Shown here in pieces: positions 38,375-45,984 of a DNA stretch of 64,000 nucleotides. How positions within the stretch are numbered: position 1 is the stretch's first letter; each line of letters begins with the position of its first letter. The notes under the pieces were generated by a model. It worked only from the letters and a program-made list of their open reading frames with translations. It did not search any database and was not told the origin of the DNA. The stretch is from an uncultured Alistipes sp. GTDB lineage: Bacteria > Bacteroidota > Bacteroidia > Bacteroidales > Rikenellaceae. Made by a program: the position numbers and the translations under genes. The stretch is from NCBI GenBank assembly GCA_910587675.1, contig CAJUMU010000007.1, positions 20,141 through 84,140 of the forward strand, in the 5' to 3' direction.

Positions 38375-39014
38375 TAAGTTACCGACATATATAGTCAATC
38401 TGAAAAGCCGCCCCGACCGACGACGAAGCATGGAGGAGCAATTCGACGGCAAACCCGAATTCGAAGTTCGTTTCGTCGACGCCGTGAAAGATGCCGACGG
38501 CGCCGCAGGCATCTGGAAAAGCCTCGTAAAAGTGATAACCGCAGCCCAAAAGGCGGGACACGATAAAATATTGTTCTGCGAAGACGATCATATCTTTACC
38601 GAACATTACACTTCGGACTATCTGTTTCGCAACATAGCCGAGGCCGAAACGAAAGGAGTCGATCTGTTGGTCGGCGGAGCCTGCGGATACGGAACGGGAG
38701 TACCCATAGGGGACGATCTGTTTTGGACGGACTGGTATTGGGGCAATCAATTCTTGATTATTCGCAAAAATATTTACAGCCGCATTCTCGATTTTAATTT
38801 CCGCGACGGCAATACGGCCGACGGCGTTTTGTCGGGATTGATTCGCCGCAAAGCCATATTGTATCCGTTCGTATCGGTCCAAAGGGAGTTCGGTTATTCC
38901 GACATAACTCCTACTAACGGTCGAAAAGGATTCATTAACGATCTGTTCGACGATACGGCGCGACGTCTGCAAAGTGTGCGCGATATAACCGACGAATTCA
39001 ATTGCCGCCGCTGA
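38364..39014 (+). CDS. Family 25 glycosyltransferase
   Basis: A 216-residue protein. The N-terminus LPTYIVNLKSRPDRRRSMEEQF is the GT25 (LPS-type) signature, and FCEDDHIF provides the acidic nucleotide-sugar/metal site. The length is typical of short GT25 enzymes. In Bacteroidetes, GT25 and GT2 genes recur next to GG-leader precursors, suggesting glycosylation of the peptide or a surface glycan; this is inference. It overlaps the DUF3857 gene and is followed 18 bp later by the C39 peptidase. Confidence 0.8.
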   Translation: MNNNKLPTYIVNLKSRPDRRRSMEEQFDGKPEFEVRFVDAVKDADGAAGIWKSLVKVITAAQKAGHDKILFCEDDHIFTEHYTSDYLFRNIAEAETKGVDLLVGGACGYGTGVPIGDDLFWTDWYWGNQFLIIRKNIYSRILDFNFRDGNTADGVLSGLIRRKAILYPFVSVQREFGYSDITPTNGRKGFINDLFDDTARRLQSVRDITDEFNCRR

Positions 39015-39032
39015 ATACGGCGGGGCTCTGCC

Positions 39033-39470
39033 ATGCGAAACGTTAAGAATCAATCGGAATTCCCGATAGTGTTCCAAAACTCCCATAACGATTGCGGATT
39101 GGCATGTTTAAAGAGTTTGGCGATCTATTACGGCAGGGTATTTCGTATCGATGAGACGACCGACAACGACCCAATGATAACCGAACACGGCATGACTCTG
39201 TACGCCCTAAGAACCGAACTGGAGCGGATGGGGCTGAAATCGCTGCCCGTGAAATGCTCGGCAGAGGATATCGCGACGCAGACGCCTCTGCCCGCAATCG
39301 CATTGCTTAATAACGACCACTATATAATAATTTACGATGCTGACGAGACGACCGTCTCGGTAGCCGATCCTGCATGGGGATTAATCGATACGAGCTATGA
39401 CGGATTGCGCGGCGTCTGGTACCGCCCCGACGAAAGTGTCGGCATCCTGTTAGCCATAGAGAACAGATAG
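39033..39470 (+). CDS. Stand-alone C39 double-glycine peptidase
   Basis: A 145-residue protein corresponding to the peptidase domain of bacteriocin exporters (PCAT) without the transporter part. The catalytic triad is visible: Cys21 in NSHNDCGLACL, His96 in NNDHYIII and Asp112 in VADPAWG. It ends exactly where membrane helices would begin, so it is either a true free C39 enzyme or a trimmed exporter. No signal peptide is present, so cleavage would be cytoplasmic. The GG leader 3.3 kb upstream is the obvious candidate substrate. Confidence 0.8.
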   Translation: MRNVKNQSEFPIVFQNSHNDCGLACLKSLAIYYGRVFRIDETTDNDPMITEHGMTLYALRTELERMGLKSLPVKCSAEDIATQTPLPAIALLNNDHYIIIYDADETTVSVADPAWGLIDTSYDGLRGVWYRPDESVGILLAIENR

Positions 39471-39600
39471 CAAAGCTCTTGCAATGTTTACGAAATAGTC
39501 GTTTCAGCCGCCGAAAGCCGCTGAAAACATCGGTTCGGTTAACGGATCGTTAACGGCATAAAACGGCGTTTTGTCGCAACTCGCCAACAGACAAAAGAAA

Positions 39601-39623
39601 AGAGGATTGATTTCTCAATCCTC
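39601..39623 (-). terminator. Terminator downstream of tRNA-Gly remnant
   Basis: On the minus strand a 9-bp stem (GAGGATTGA/TCAATCCTC) is followed by a T-rich run (complement of AAAAGAAAAG). It is placed to end transcription of the tRNA-like gene at 39633-39709. Confidence 0.6.
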
Positions 39624-39632
39624 CTGTTTTTG

Positions 39633-39709
39633 AGCGGAAAACGAGACTCGAACTCGCGACCCCAACCTTGGCAAGGTTGGGCTCTACGCTTTCTGAGACC
39701 TCATTCCGA
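39633..39709 (-). tRNA. Degenerate tRNA-Gly(GCC), likely attachment-site remnant
   Basis: On the minus strand the anticodon arm (CAACC TTGCCAA GGTTG, anticodon GCC), the T arm (GCGAG TTCGAGT CTCGT) and the 3' acceptor (TTTCCGC plus T) are perfect for tRNA-Gly. The 5' third is not: the acceptor 5' strand pairs at only about five of seven positions and the D arm keeps about three pairs. The well-preserved 3' half with a poor 5' half is what integration at a tRNA gene leaves behind. It is probably not a functional tRNA. Confidence 0.6.
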
Positions 39710-40350
39710 GATAGTTAGCAGTCTGTTGTTGTTGAATTTTCAGTGTTTGTAAAACATTTTGTAAAACACGCCAAGTGGCGACTGTCGTTCGCTGATTAAA
39801 CTAAATTGTTATTTTTATATAGTTAAATCTAATGTTCTTCTAACTCTATTTGTCTTATGAGTGGCATGACGACATCTCAAATGTTTTCATACCGAAACAG
39901 TGCTTCCTATCGAATGTCGTATAGTTGCAAAGTGCTGCAAATACTCTTCCCGACAATTTATTGCCGTGTCGCGATCGCCGAACAAAGCCCAGGTTTTCGC
40001 GATAGCCTCCTCGGCACACCGTCCTTGCGGGGATTGATGAATATGCATTCGCCGATATCTCGCCGTTCCCGAGGCGCCCGACGAGGATAGACTGTGTATG
40101 TAAAGCAGTGTTTTCATCACCATAAAGGTAACGAAAATTATCGATTCGTCAAAACTATTTCCGAATTATCTCGTTGATAGTTAGCCGAGTTAAGCGTTTT
40201 AAACAGAAACATATCTACTTCAATATTAAACGTACAGTTCTGCAAATACAAGTTAGCCTAAAACACTTAACTCGGTTAACTATGGACTTCCGAAACAAGG
40301 GAAACAGGCAACTAATTGCACTTTTACTTGCCGTTTGAATGAATTTGCTC
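39710..40350. other. Gene-poor junction of core and island
   Basis: The 640 bp between the tRNA remnant and the HipB promoter hold no recognisable gene. A 78-codon frame on the minus strand (39887-40123) has no recognisable motif and is only a weak candidate. TTTTGTAAAACA-like direct repeats occur near 39747-39770 (GTTTGTAAAACATTTTGTAAAACA, partial). GC content falls sharply here. Confidence 0.4.
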
Positions 40351-40358
40351 TATATTTG
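40351..40358 (+). promoter_or_regulatory. -7 box of hipB operon
   Basis: TATATTTG with a TTG about 20 bp upstream (40328-40330), 27 bp before the hipB ATG. Autorepression by the HTH protein would be expected at this site. Confidence 0.55.
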
Positions 40359-40385
40359 CATCGAAAGAGGCAATATTTTGCACGT

Positions 40386-40586
40386 ATGAATTATTCAATC
40401 ATCAAAGAGAGGCGCGCATTGTTAGGGCTTACCCAACAAGATCTGGCAGACTATACGGGGTTGAGTCTGCGCATTATCAAGAGCATCGAGGCGGGCAAGG
40501 GAAATCCCTCCGTCGCGACGCTCTCGAAGATCGCCGAGACGCTCGGTCTGGAGTTGGCATTGAAAGTAAAGGAGGTTATTAAATGA
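40386..40586 (+). CDS. HipB-like HTH antitoxin
   Basis: A 66-residue Xre-type helix-turn-helix protein (LTQQDLADYTGLSLRIIKSIEAGKG). In HipBST-type modules the small HTH protein represses the operon and contributes to control of the kinase. The start at 40386 is preferred over an upstream in-frame codon because the promoter box lies at 40351-40358. It overlaps the next gene by 4 bp (ATGA). Confidence 0.8.
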   Translation: MNYSIIKERRALLGLTQQDLADYTGLSLRIIKSIEAGKGNPSVATLSKIAETLGLELALKVKEVIK

Positions 40587-40903
40587 GGCAGGCAGAGATA
40601 TACAGCGACAGCGTATTGGCCGGCGTATTGACGGAGACCGACGAGGGGACATATCGGTTTCGGTACGACGATGCGTTTCTGGCAGACGACAAGCAGACGG
40701 CGATCTCGCTCTCGTTCCCGAAAAGCGGAAAGGAGTTCGCATCGGAAACGTTGTTCCCATTTTTCTACAACATGCTCGCCGAGGGAGCGAACAAGGCATA
40801 TCAATGCCGAACACTGAAAATCGACGAAGAGGATGCGTTCGGATTATTGTTGGCGACGGCACATACCGACACCATTGGCGCCATAACTGTAAAGAAGATA
40901 TGA
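40583..40903 (+). CDS. HipS-like protein (HipA N-terminal domain alone)
   Basis: A 106-residue protein matching the HipA N-terminal subdomain (RFRYDDAFLADDKQTAISLS, FFYNMLAEGANK). In the E. coli O127 HipBST system the equivalent small HipS protein is the antitoxin for the HipT kinase. Here it sits between the HTH and the kinase with ATGA overlaps on both sides, matching that arrangement. Confidence 0.75.
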   Translation: MRQAEIYSDSVLAGVLTETDEGTYRFRYDDAFLADDKQTAISLSFPKSGKEFASETLFPFFYNMLAEGANKAYQCRTLKIDEEDAFGLLLATAHTDTIGAITVKKI

Positions 40904-41898
40904 AAGCATTAACGGTTTGTCCCGGTCATCTGGCTGAGGGGTTCGAAAAGTATTGTCCGTCCTGCACGCGGCGGCTGTTCGACGGAAAGCGTGTCAGCCC
41001 ACAGCTCGATTTCGATTACGATGCCGACAGCTCGGATATGGCGGAGAATATCAACCAACTTTCCGTGTCGGGCGTACAAGAGAAGCTGTCTGCAATCGTT
41101 GCCGACGGAAAGATCGTGCTCACTCCCGCCGGTGGACAAGGGCGCTACATCATCAAGCCCGCACCCGCCTACAAGCACCTGCGCTTCCGCGATCAGATAC
41201 CCGCCAACGAGCACCTGACGATGCAGATCGCCCGACAGGTCTATAAAATCCCGACAGCGGAGAACGGGCTGGTCTTTTTCAAAAACGGCGAGGCGGCCTA
41301 TATTACCAAACGCTTCGACTACGACACAAACGGCAACAAGATCAAGCAGGAGGATTTCTCGTCGCTGGCGCACAAAACGAGCGCAACGCACGGGCGGGAT
41401 TTCAAATATACGGGCAGCTACGAAGATGCCGCCGCTCTACTGAAAGCAAACGTTTCGGCGTGGCAGGTGCAGATGAGTCGCTTTTTCGCGCTCGTAGTCT
41501 TCAACTACCTCTTTGCCAACGGCGACGCGCACCTGAAGAACTTTTCGCTACAACAAACGCTCGGCGGAGACTATCTGCTCGCACCCGCTTACGATCTATT
41601 GAACACTTCGATCCATGTCGCCGACGAAAATTTCGCCCTGCAAGGCGGCCTGATTCCCGAGGCGGAGTATTCCGATGTCTATACGCGAACGGGGCATCCT
41701 TGTCGAGCCGATTTCGAGACCTTCGGACGACGGATAGGCGTGTTACCGAAGAAGATGACGGCGATTCTCGAGTTGTTCGTGCAGGAACAGCCGGAGGTTT
41801 ATGCTTTAACCGACCGCTCTTTCCTCGACGAAAAAGTCAAGCGGATGTACAAACGGTCGTATCAGGAGCGGTTGAGCCGGTTGAGGAGAGAGGTATAG
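40900..41898 (+). CDS. HipT-like Ser/Thr kinase toxin
   Basis: A 332-residue HipA-fold kinase. The Gly-rich/autophosphorylation loop is SVSGVQEKLS (Ser55, Ser57), the catalytic segment GDAHLKNFSL starts at residue 208 and the metal-binding segment is PAYDLLNTS. An N-terminal CPGH...CPSC cluster may bind zinc. Known HipA/HipT enzymes phosphorylate aminoacyl-tRNA synthetases (GltX or TrpS); the target here is unknown. A strong terminator follows. Confidence 0.8.
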   Translation: MKALTVCPGHLAEGFEKYCPSCTRRLFDGKRVSPQLDFDYDADSSDMAENINQLSVSGVQEKLSAIVADGKIVLTPAGGQGRYIIKPAPAYKHLRFRDQIPANEHLTMQIARQVYKIPTAENGLVFFKNGEAAYITKRFDYDTNGNKIKQEDFSSLAHKTSATHGRDFKYTGSYEDAAALLKANVSAWQVQMSRFFALVVFNYLFANGDAHLKNFSLQQTLGGDYLLAPAYDLLNTSIHVADENFALQGGLIPEAEYSDVYTRTGHPCRADFETFGRRIGVLPKKMTAILELFVQEQPEVYALTDRSFLDEKVKRMYKRSYQERLSRLRREV

Positions 41899-41946
41899 AA
41901 TGCACAAAGTAATACGCTGTTTGGGGCTACTATAATAGTATAAAAA

Positions 41947-41986
41947 TTGAGGAAGAAATCTTTGTAATATTCTTCCTCAATTTAAT
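41947..41986 (+). terminator. Terminator of hipBST-like operon
   Basis: A perfect 11-bp stem TTGAGGAAGAA/TTCTTCCTCAA (41947-41957 with 41970-41980) followed by TTTAAT. Confidence 0.75.
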
Positions 41987-42059
41987 GTAATGTGGCTTAT
42001 CTCAATAATGATAAATAATGGTTTTCGTGCAAACCAGTTTCTAAAATCAAGAGAATTTG

Positions 42060-42420
42060 ATTGACTCCTAATCATCCCTGATTCTTCACATCGAAGAACC
42101 GCTGCGCAAATTGCTTGCTATCGAAATTTTCAGGTAAAGAAAAAGTCGTCAGCGCCTCGGTCTCGCTTACGCACGTATTGTGCGCTACCAGAAAGATCGC
42201 CACTCAATCGTCTTCCGTGATGGCGAACAGATACTGCTCGTTCTCATATTCCATGAAACCGATCGGAGCCCCCCCCGATCGTAATTCGTTTCGCCGTCCA
42301 CGCCGATGTTCCATCACATAGTTGTTTTGTCGGAGTTCCTAGATCTCCTCCATCGTGCGGCGAATGCATCTCGCCCGTCTGTCTGCGTTCAAATCCACTA
42401 TTCGTCGTTCATAGCGTCGA
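42060..42420 (-). pseudogene. Decayed hypothetical gene
   Basis: On the minus strand, stretches of sensible protein (IGFMEYENEQYLFAITEDD, then AHNTCVSETEALTTFSLPEN) are broken by an in-frame TGA, and an eight-C homopolymer near 42271 marks a probable frameshift. The end is near 42070. No family recognised. It separates hipBST from the SIR2 tail. Confidence 0.4.
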
Positions 42421-42425
42421 ACAAT

Positions 42426-42802
42426 TATGCGTTGTATTTATTTCTTTTCAACTCCATCCATTTTTCAAAAAATCATACAAACAAGCCAGTTTGCGATAGT
42501 ATGTTCTGTATTTATAATTCGGATGCCAACATTCTTTGAATTTATCTTTTAAAAATTGTTCTATAATAGGTAAATCATCAGCATTAATCGTACAGAACGG
42601 TATATAGGCCATTGCTGTTGCAGCAGGGAAAAGTTCTACGATTTGCTTAATACTATATTTCTGTCCAAGACAATTTGTTAAATATGATTTTCTATATTGT
42701 CTTGTTCCAAAACTTTCCTGCGTTCTAATATGGTCGTTAATATTAAATCCCGAAGCATTATATTTTTGCTGAGAATCTATACCAAGACTACGTAAATATT
42801 TA
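42426..42802 (-). pseudogene. C-terminal part of interrupted SIR2-family gene
   Basis: About 122 residues on the minus strand, beginning KYLRSLGIDSQQKYN and ending KRNKYNA. It has no start codon of its own; a stop precedes it within the transposon end. It joins in frame to the fragment at 62971-63889 when the transposon 42803-62970 and one AATATTTA copy are removed, giving ...LPVYKYLRSLGIDS... at the junction. Confidence 0.85.
42795..42802. repeat. Target-site duplication, left copy
   Basis: AATATTTA directly abuts the left inverted repeat. The identical octamer abuts the right repeat at 62971-62978. Eight-bp duplications are usual for IS1595-family transposition. Confidence 0.9.
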
Positions 42803-42829
42803 CGGAACTATCTACTTCGGGCTTGCAAA
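42803..42829 (+). repeat. Left terminal inverted repeat
   Basis: Begins CGGAACTATCTACTTCGGG and ends CTTGCAAA. It is identical over 27 bp to the reverse complement of 62944-62970. Confidence 0.92.
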
Positions 42830-42920
42830 CGCACCACCTGAACCCGTTTCGCCAAACTCCAGCCAGCAGCATTCAATAGAAAATTTTTCTTCCCAAAGTG
42901 TGCCGAATTAAAATAATCCG

Positions 42921-42928
42921 TATATTTG
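42921..42928 (+). promoter_or_regulatory. -7 box of the radical SAM cassette
   Basis: TATATTTG, an exact TAnnTTTG match. It is about 280 bp upstream of the maturase ATG, so the mRNA would carry a leader of roughly 270 nt containing two hairpins. Confidence 0.55.
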
Positions 42929-43015
42929 CACGCAAACCACAAAAACGACATACACAGAAAAGAAAACGAACAAACTGACATAGATCTATACAAAGCGTTA
43001 GCTTTTATTCGTGCC

Positions 43016-43123
43016 TTTTGAAACTTGGACACTTTCAAAAAGAACACAGCACAATGAATAAAGTCGACGCTCGCGTTACTGCTTAGGCGGTACCGCGGGC
43101 TTTATTCAATTATTTGTGCTGTG
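43016..43123 (+). promoter_or_regulatory. Structured 5' leader of the radical SAM cassette
   Basis: First hairpin: TTTTGAAA/TTTCAAAA (43016-43023 with 43033-43040), loop 9 nt. Second, larger one: CACAGCACAA (43045-43054) with TTGTGCTGTG (43114-43123), continued by TGAATAAAG (43055-43063) with CTTTATTCA (43100-43108), a 5-nt bulge on one side and an internal palindrome GCGGTACCGC. A ten-codon frame (ATG at 43054, peptide MNKVDARVTA) lies within it. It could be an attenuator or a ligand-sensing leader. Confidence 0.55.
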
Positions 43124-43206
43124 GGTAAGTCCAAGACCTCAAAAGGCAAATAGGCGAATTTAAGTCCGCGTTTTTGTTTGGTCTCACCCCAAAACCCAAA
43201 CAAAAG

Positions 43207-44766
43207 ATGAAGCAGCAACACTACTACCGACCCGAATGGACATGTGGGCGTTACAACCAAAAGCACAATGTCGCGATAATTTACAATCTGCTGGAGGGAC
43301 AATCATTCTTTTTCGAGAGCCACTCCGCGCGTGTTATCGGAGAGATGTTGAAAACGCCACGAAATGGTGAAATATGCCCCAAAAAAGTAGCGGATCATAC
43401 CGGAATCCATATAGAAAGCATACGAGAATTTATAAACCTCTTGCTGGAGGTCAATCTTATTGTAACCATGCTACCTACTTCCGAGGAGATGATTACAATA
43501 CGCCAAATACAAGGTGAGCGGATAAAGGCGATGGAATCCAACCGTTCAGACATCAATATGAAAGAAATACTCCCTTATGATATGACGACGGCGGAGCAAG
43601 CGTACAACGCAGCGGTTGCCGATGAGTATACTATAACAAGTGTAATGCTCGAGCTGACGTACAATTGCAGCGAACGATGCATCCACTGCTACAATGCCGG
43701 AGCCGTCCGCAGTCTTGACGAACCGAGCCAACGCAGCCGAGAGGAGATGAACCTCGACGATTACAAACGTGTTATAGATGAACTCGACGAGATGGGCGTG
43801 TACAAAGTATGCCTTTCGGGCGGCGATCCGTTCTCGAAGCCAATCGTATGGGAGATAATCGACTACTTATATCATAAAGAGATTGCATTCGACATTTATA
43901 CTAACGGTCTTGCAATCGTCGATAAGGTAGACCGCCTGATTGAATACAATCCGCGACTCGTCGGCTTATCGGTATATAGTGCCATTCCCGAGGAACATGA
44001 TCGGGTGACAAGAGTCGACGGATCATACCGAAAGGCCATGACGGTAGCCAAACAGCTCTCGGATGCGGGCGTCAATATCGCATTCAAATGCGTCGTATTT
44101 CGAACTAACGTGAAATCATACCATACGGTGCAGGAGCTGGCTAAAGAGTATGGTGCCATTTATCAGCTCGAAACCAATCTTTGTAACGGAATAGACGGAG
44201 ATACATCCGTCGTGGACAATTTGAGACTCCCCACGGAGGCAATGGAGATCGTGCTACGGGACCCGCATTCTCCGCTATATGTAGGAACGGAAACCCTGAA
44301 TATCCGAAAGGACTTAGAACAACACCCATGCGGAGCAGGAGAAACCTCATTCACGATTACTCCCGAGGGATACATGACCCCGTGTGTGGGTTTTCCCGCC
44401 CGACTAGGCGATCTTCGGAAACAAACCATTCGAGAGATTATCGCAACATCGGATAGCCTACGCAAGTGGCGCAAAACAAAGATTGCAGATATCGATGAAT
44501 GCGGCAGATTCGAGAAGTGCGCATACTGCTTTCTTTGTGTAGGCAATGCATATATTGAACACGGAAATATTTTACGACCATCCATGAATAACTGCTACAT
44601 GGCGGAGGTTCGATACAACCTCGCCAAGAAATTACAACATGGAGAAGATCCGCTTAAAGGAATGAGCATTCCCGAACGATTCCGACAGCTGGATATCAGT
44701 GATGGAGGAAAGTTTCGCCGATGCGACAAAAAGTGTTTCCGAAACGAAGAATTCAAGCTCGAATAA
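43207..44766 (+). CDS. Radical SAM/SPASM peptide maturase with RRE-like N-terminus
   Basis: A 519-residue iron-sulfur enzyme. Residues 1-90 resemble a PqqD-like RiPP recognition element (winged helix: ARVIGEMLKTP, KVADHTGIHIESIREFINLLL). The radical SAM cluster is Cys154-x3-Cys158-x2-Cys161 (NCSERCIHC), with CLSGGDPF as the glycine-rich SAM motif. The SPASM part carries CGAGETSF (Cys375), PCVGFP, the CGRFEKCAYCFLCVG array and a late NNCYMAE, enough for two auxiliary clusters. I chose the ATG at 43207; the frame extends to a TTG at 43174. A 36-38-residue peptide gene follows 53 bp downstream, its probable substrate. Confidence 0.85.
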   Translation: MKQQHYYRPEWTCGRYNQKHNVAIIYNLLEGQSFFFESHSARVIGEMLKTPRNGEICPKKVADHTGIHIESIREFINLLLEVNLIVTMLPTSEEMITIRQIQGERIKAMESNRSDINMKEILPYDMTTAEQAYNAAVADEYTITSVMLELTYNCSERCIHCYNAGAVRSLDEPSQRSREEMNLDDYKRVIDELDEMGVYKVCLSGGDPFSKPIVWEIIDYLYHKEIAFDIYTNGLAIVDKVDRLIEYNPRLVGLSVYSAIPEEHDRVTRVDGSYRKAMTVAKQLSDAGVNIAFKCVVFRTNVKSYHTVQELAKEYGAIYQLETNLCNGIDGDTSVVDNLRLPTEAMEIVLRDPHSPLYVGTETLNIRKDLEQHPCGAGETSFTITPEGYMTPCVGFPARLGDLRKQTIREIIATSDSLRKWRKTKIADIDECGRFEKCAYCFLCVGNAYIEHGNILRPSMNNCYMAEVRYNLAKKLQHGEDPLKGMSIPERFRQLDISDGGKFRRCDKKCFRNEEFKLE

Positions 44767-44819
44767 CCATAACGGGTAAATGGATTGCCCCGAACTAATC
44801 CTATAACCACTAAACAAGA

Positions 44820-44936
44820 ATGATCATGAAAGTTAATCTTGTTATCAGCCGCCAAAGCAATGTTCGTGAGAACATGGCCTGCTGCTCTAAAGACGCGGAG
44901 TGGAAGTGTGGCATCAACTGGCGTAGCAATTATTAA
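44820..44936 (+). CDS. Candidate RiPP precursor micro-peptide, Cys/Lys/Trp rich
   Basis: A 38-residue peptide from the ATG at 44820, or 36 residues from the in-frame ATG at 44826. From the second Met: leader MKVNLVISRQSNVRENMA, core CCSKDAEWKCGINWRSNY. The core has three Cys (19, 20, 28), two Trp (26, 32) and a Lys22-x3-Trp26 pair (KDAEW), the spacing of KxxxW peptides such as streptide (KGDGW). It lies between the maturase stop and a strong hairpin. It could equally be a thioether (sacti/ranthi-type) or Trp-crosslinked (cyclophane) substrate. No exporter or peptidase is adjacent. Confidence 0.7.
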   Translation: MIMKVNLVISRQSNVRENMACCSKDAEWKCGINWRSNY

Positions 44937-44958
44937 TCGGAAAGCCGGTTAGAACAGC

Positions 44959-44984
44959 GAACCTACCCCATATGGGGTAGGTTC
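44959..44984. terminator. 26-bp perfect palindrome after the peptide gene
   Basis: Stem GAACCTACCCC/GGGGTAGGTTC around ATAT, 22 bp past the micro-peptide stop. A weak T-rich tail (TTGTGT) follows. It separates the cassette from the convergent gene at 45007. Confidence 0.65.
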
Positions 44985-45006
44985 TTGTGTCAAGATACGC
45001 ATATCT

Positions 45007-45354
45007 TTAAGTATTTTCCTCCACGGGGAGATTTGTCTCAGGATCGATCCATACAATCTTTGCAGCAGTGATGAGCTTAACGAGATCTTCATCCTCTAAT
45101 GACGGTACGGCTTTCGCTAAAACGGGGATCATCTCTTTCAAATAGGACTTCCGAGCAGCGGTAGTTTTAGTTGAAGCATAACGAGTGCGAATTCCCTTCA
45201 ATATGTCGCTGCCGAAAACATTCAAAAGTGCTTCTCGAATCTCATCGGAAACCTCAAGCTCCACAGAGGGATCAGACTTCTCCCACGCCACTGCATCCCC
45301 AACATAATCCGCCGAATCCAGTATCTGTACAGCTATCTTATAAAATGCACTCAT
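45007..45354 (-). CDS. Hypothetical 115-residue protein
   Basis: A helical, acidic, soluble protein (MSAFYKIAVQILDSADYVGD...). No family recognised and no signal or membrane segment. It converges on the RiPP-like cassette with the 44959-44984 hairpin between them. A CATATTTG box on the minus strand near 45411-45418 could be its promoter. It is one of the transposon's cargo genes. Confidence 0.6.
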   Translation of the reverse strand: MSAFYKIAVQILDSADYVGDAVAWEKSDPSVELEVSDEIREALLNVFGSDILKGIRTRYASTKTTAARKSYLKEMIPVLAKAVPSLEDEDLVKLITAAKIVWIDPETNLPVEENT

Positions 45355-45513
45355 GACTTATCAATTTTGATTGATATATAACTGCAATTAAAAATTACGC
45401 AGAAATGCTCCAAATATGCGTAATTGACTATATCATCTAATTTAACGTCACGGTTCCAATGGATAAATTATTTATAGTTCCATATTATTTTGTGACAATT
45501 GGGGACAGGAACA

Positions 45514-45543
45514 CAAAAAAATGGCTGGTATTTATACCAACCA
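45514..45543 (-). terminator. Minus-strand terminator
   Basis: On the minus strand an 9-bp stem with one mismatch (TGGTTGGTA/TACCAGCCA, 45522-45543) followed by a run of T (complement of AAAAAAA at 45515-45521). It ends the transcript of the gene at 45571-45975. Confidence 0.75.
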
Positions 45544-45570
45544 AAAGATCTATATGCAAAAATATAGAGA

Positions 45571-45975
45571 TTAAATTAAATAGCTCTTGCCATTTGCAAT
45601 CAATATTTTAGAGATTGCTATAAATTGTATAAACGCAGATTTGAATCTTTCAGTTCTTACGGTTCGTGATAATATTGCATTTTTAAGTCTGAAGACAGTA
45701 GTATCTTCAAGATTGTTAGATTGAGATAATTTGAAACTAAATATGCGACCTGAAATTATTCCGTACTTTACTTCAAGATCTTCATCTGTTAAGGTGTCAA
45801 TTTCCTCATTATTGTTCATGAAATTATATTCTAAAACAATTTCACTCTCAATAGAATAACATATAACATAAAAAGGTTTATCTACAACATTTACATTATC
45901 GGATGAAACCTCGGTAAGTTCATCGTGAATCACATCTCCATGATTGTCTTTTACAATTAATCTTATTTTGCACAT
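45571..45975 (-). CDS. Hypothetical 134-residue protein
   Basis: A soluble, beta-rich protein (MCKIRLIVKDNHGDVIHDEL...) of no recognised family. It lies 9 bp downstream of the GAF-like gene and is probably co-transcribed with it; a terminator follows. AT-rich coding sequence unlike the host. Confidence 0.55.
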   Translation of the reverse strand: MCKIRLIVKDNHGDVIHDELTEVSSDNVNVVDKPFYVICYSIESEIVLEYNFMNNNEEIDTLTDEDLEVKYGIISGRIFSFKLSQSNNLEDTTVFRLKNAILSRTVRTERFKSAFIQFIAISKILIANGKSYLI

Positions 45976-45984
45976 ATTTCTTAA

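Noticed and set aside
42808..43047. 79-codon minus-strand frame opposite the radical SAM leader
   Set aside because: It covers the left inverted repeat and the leader hairpin; no protein features.
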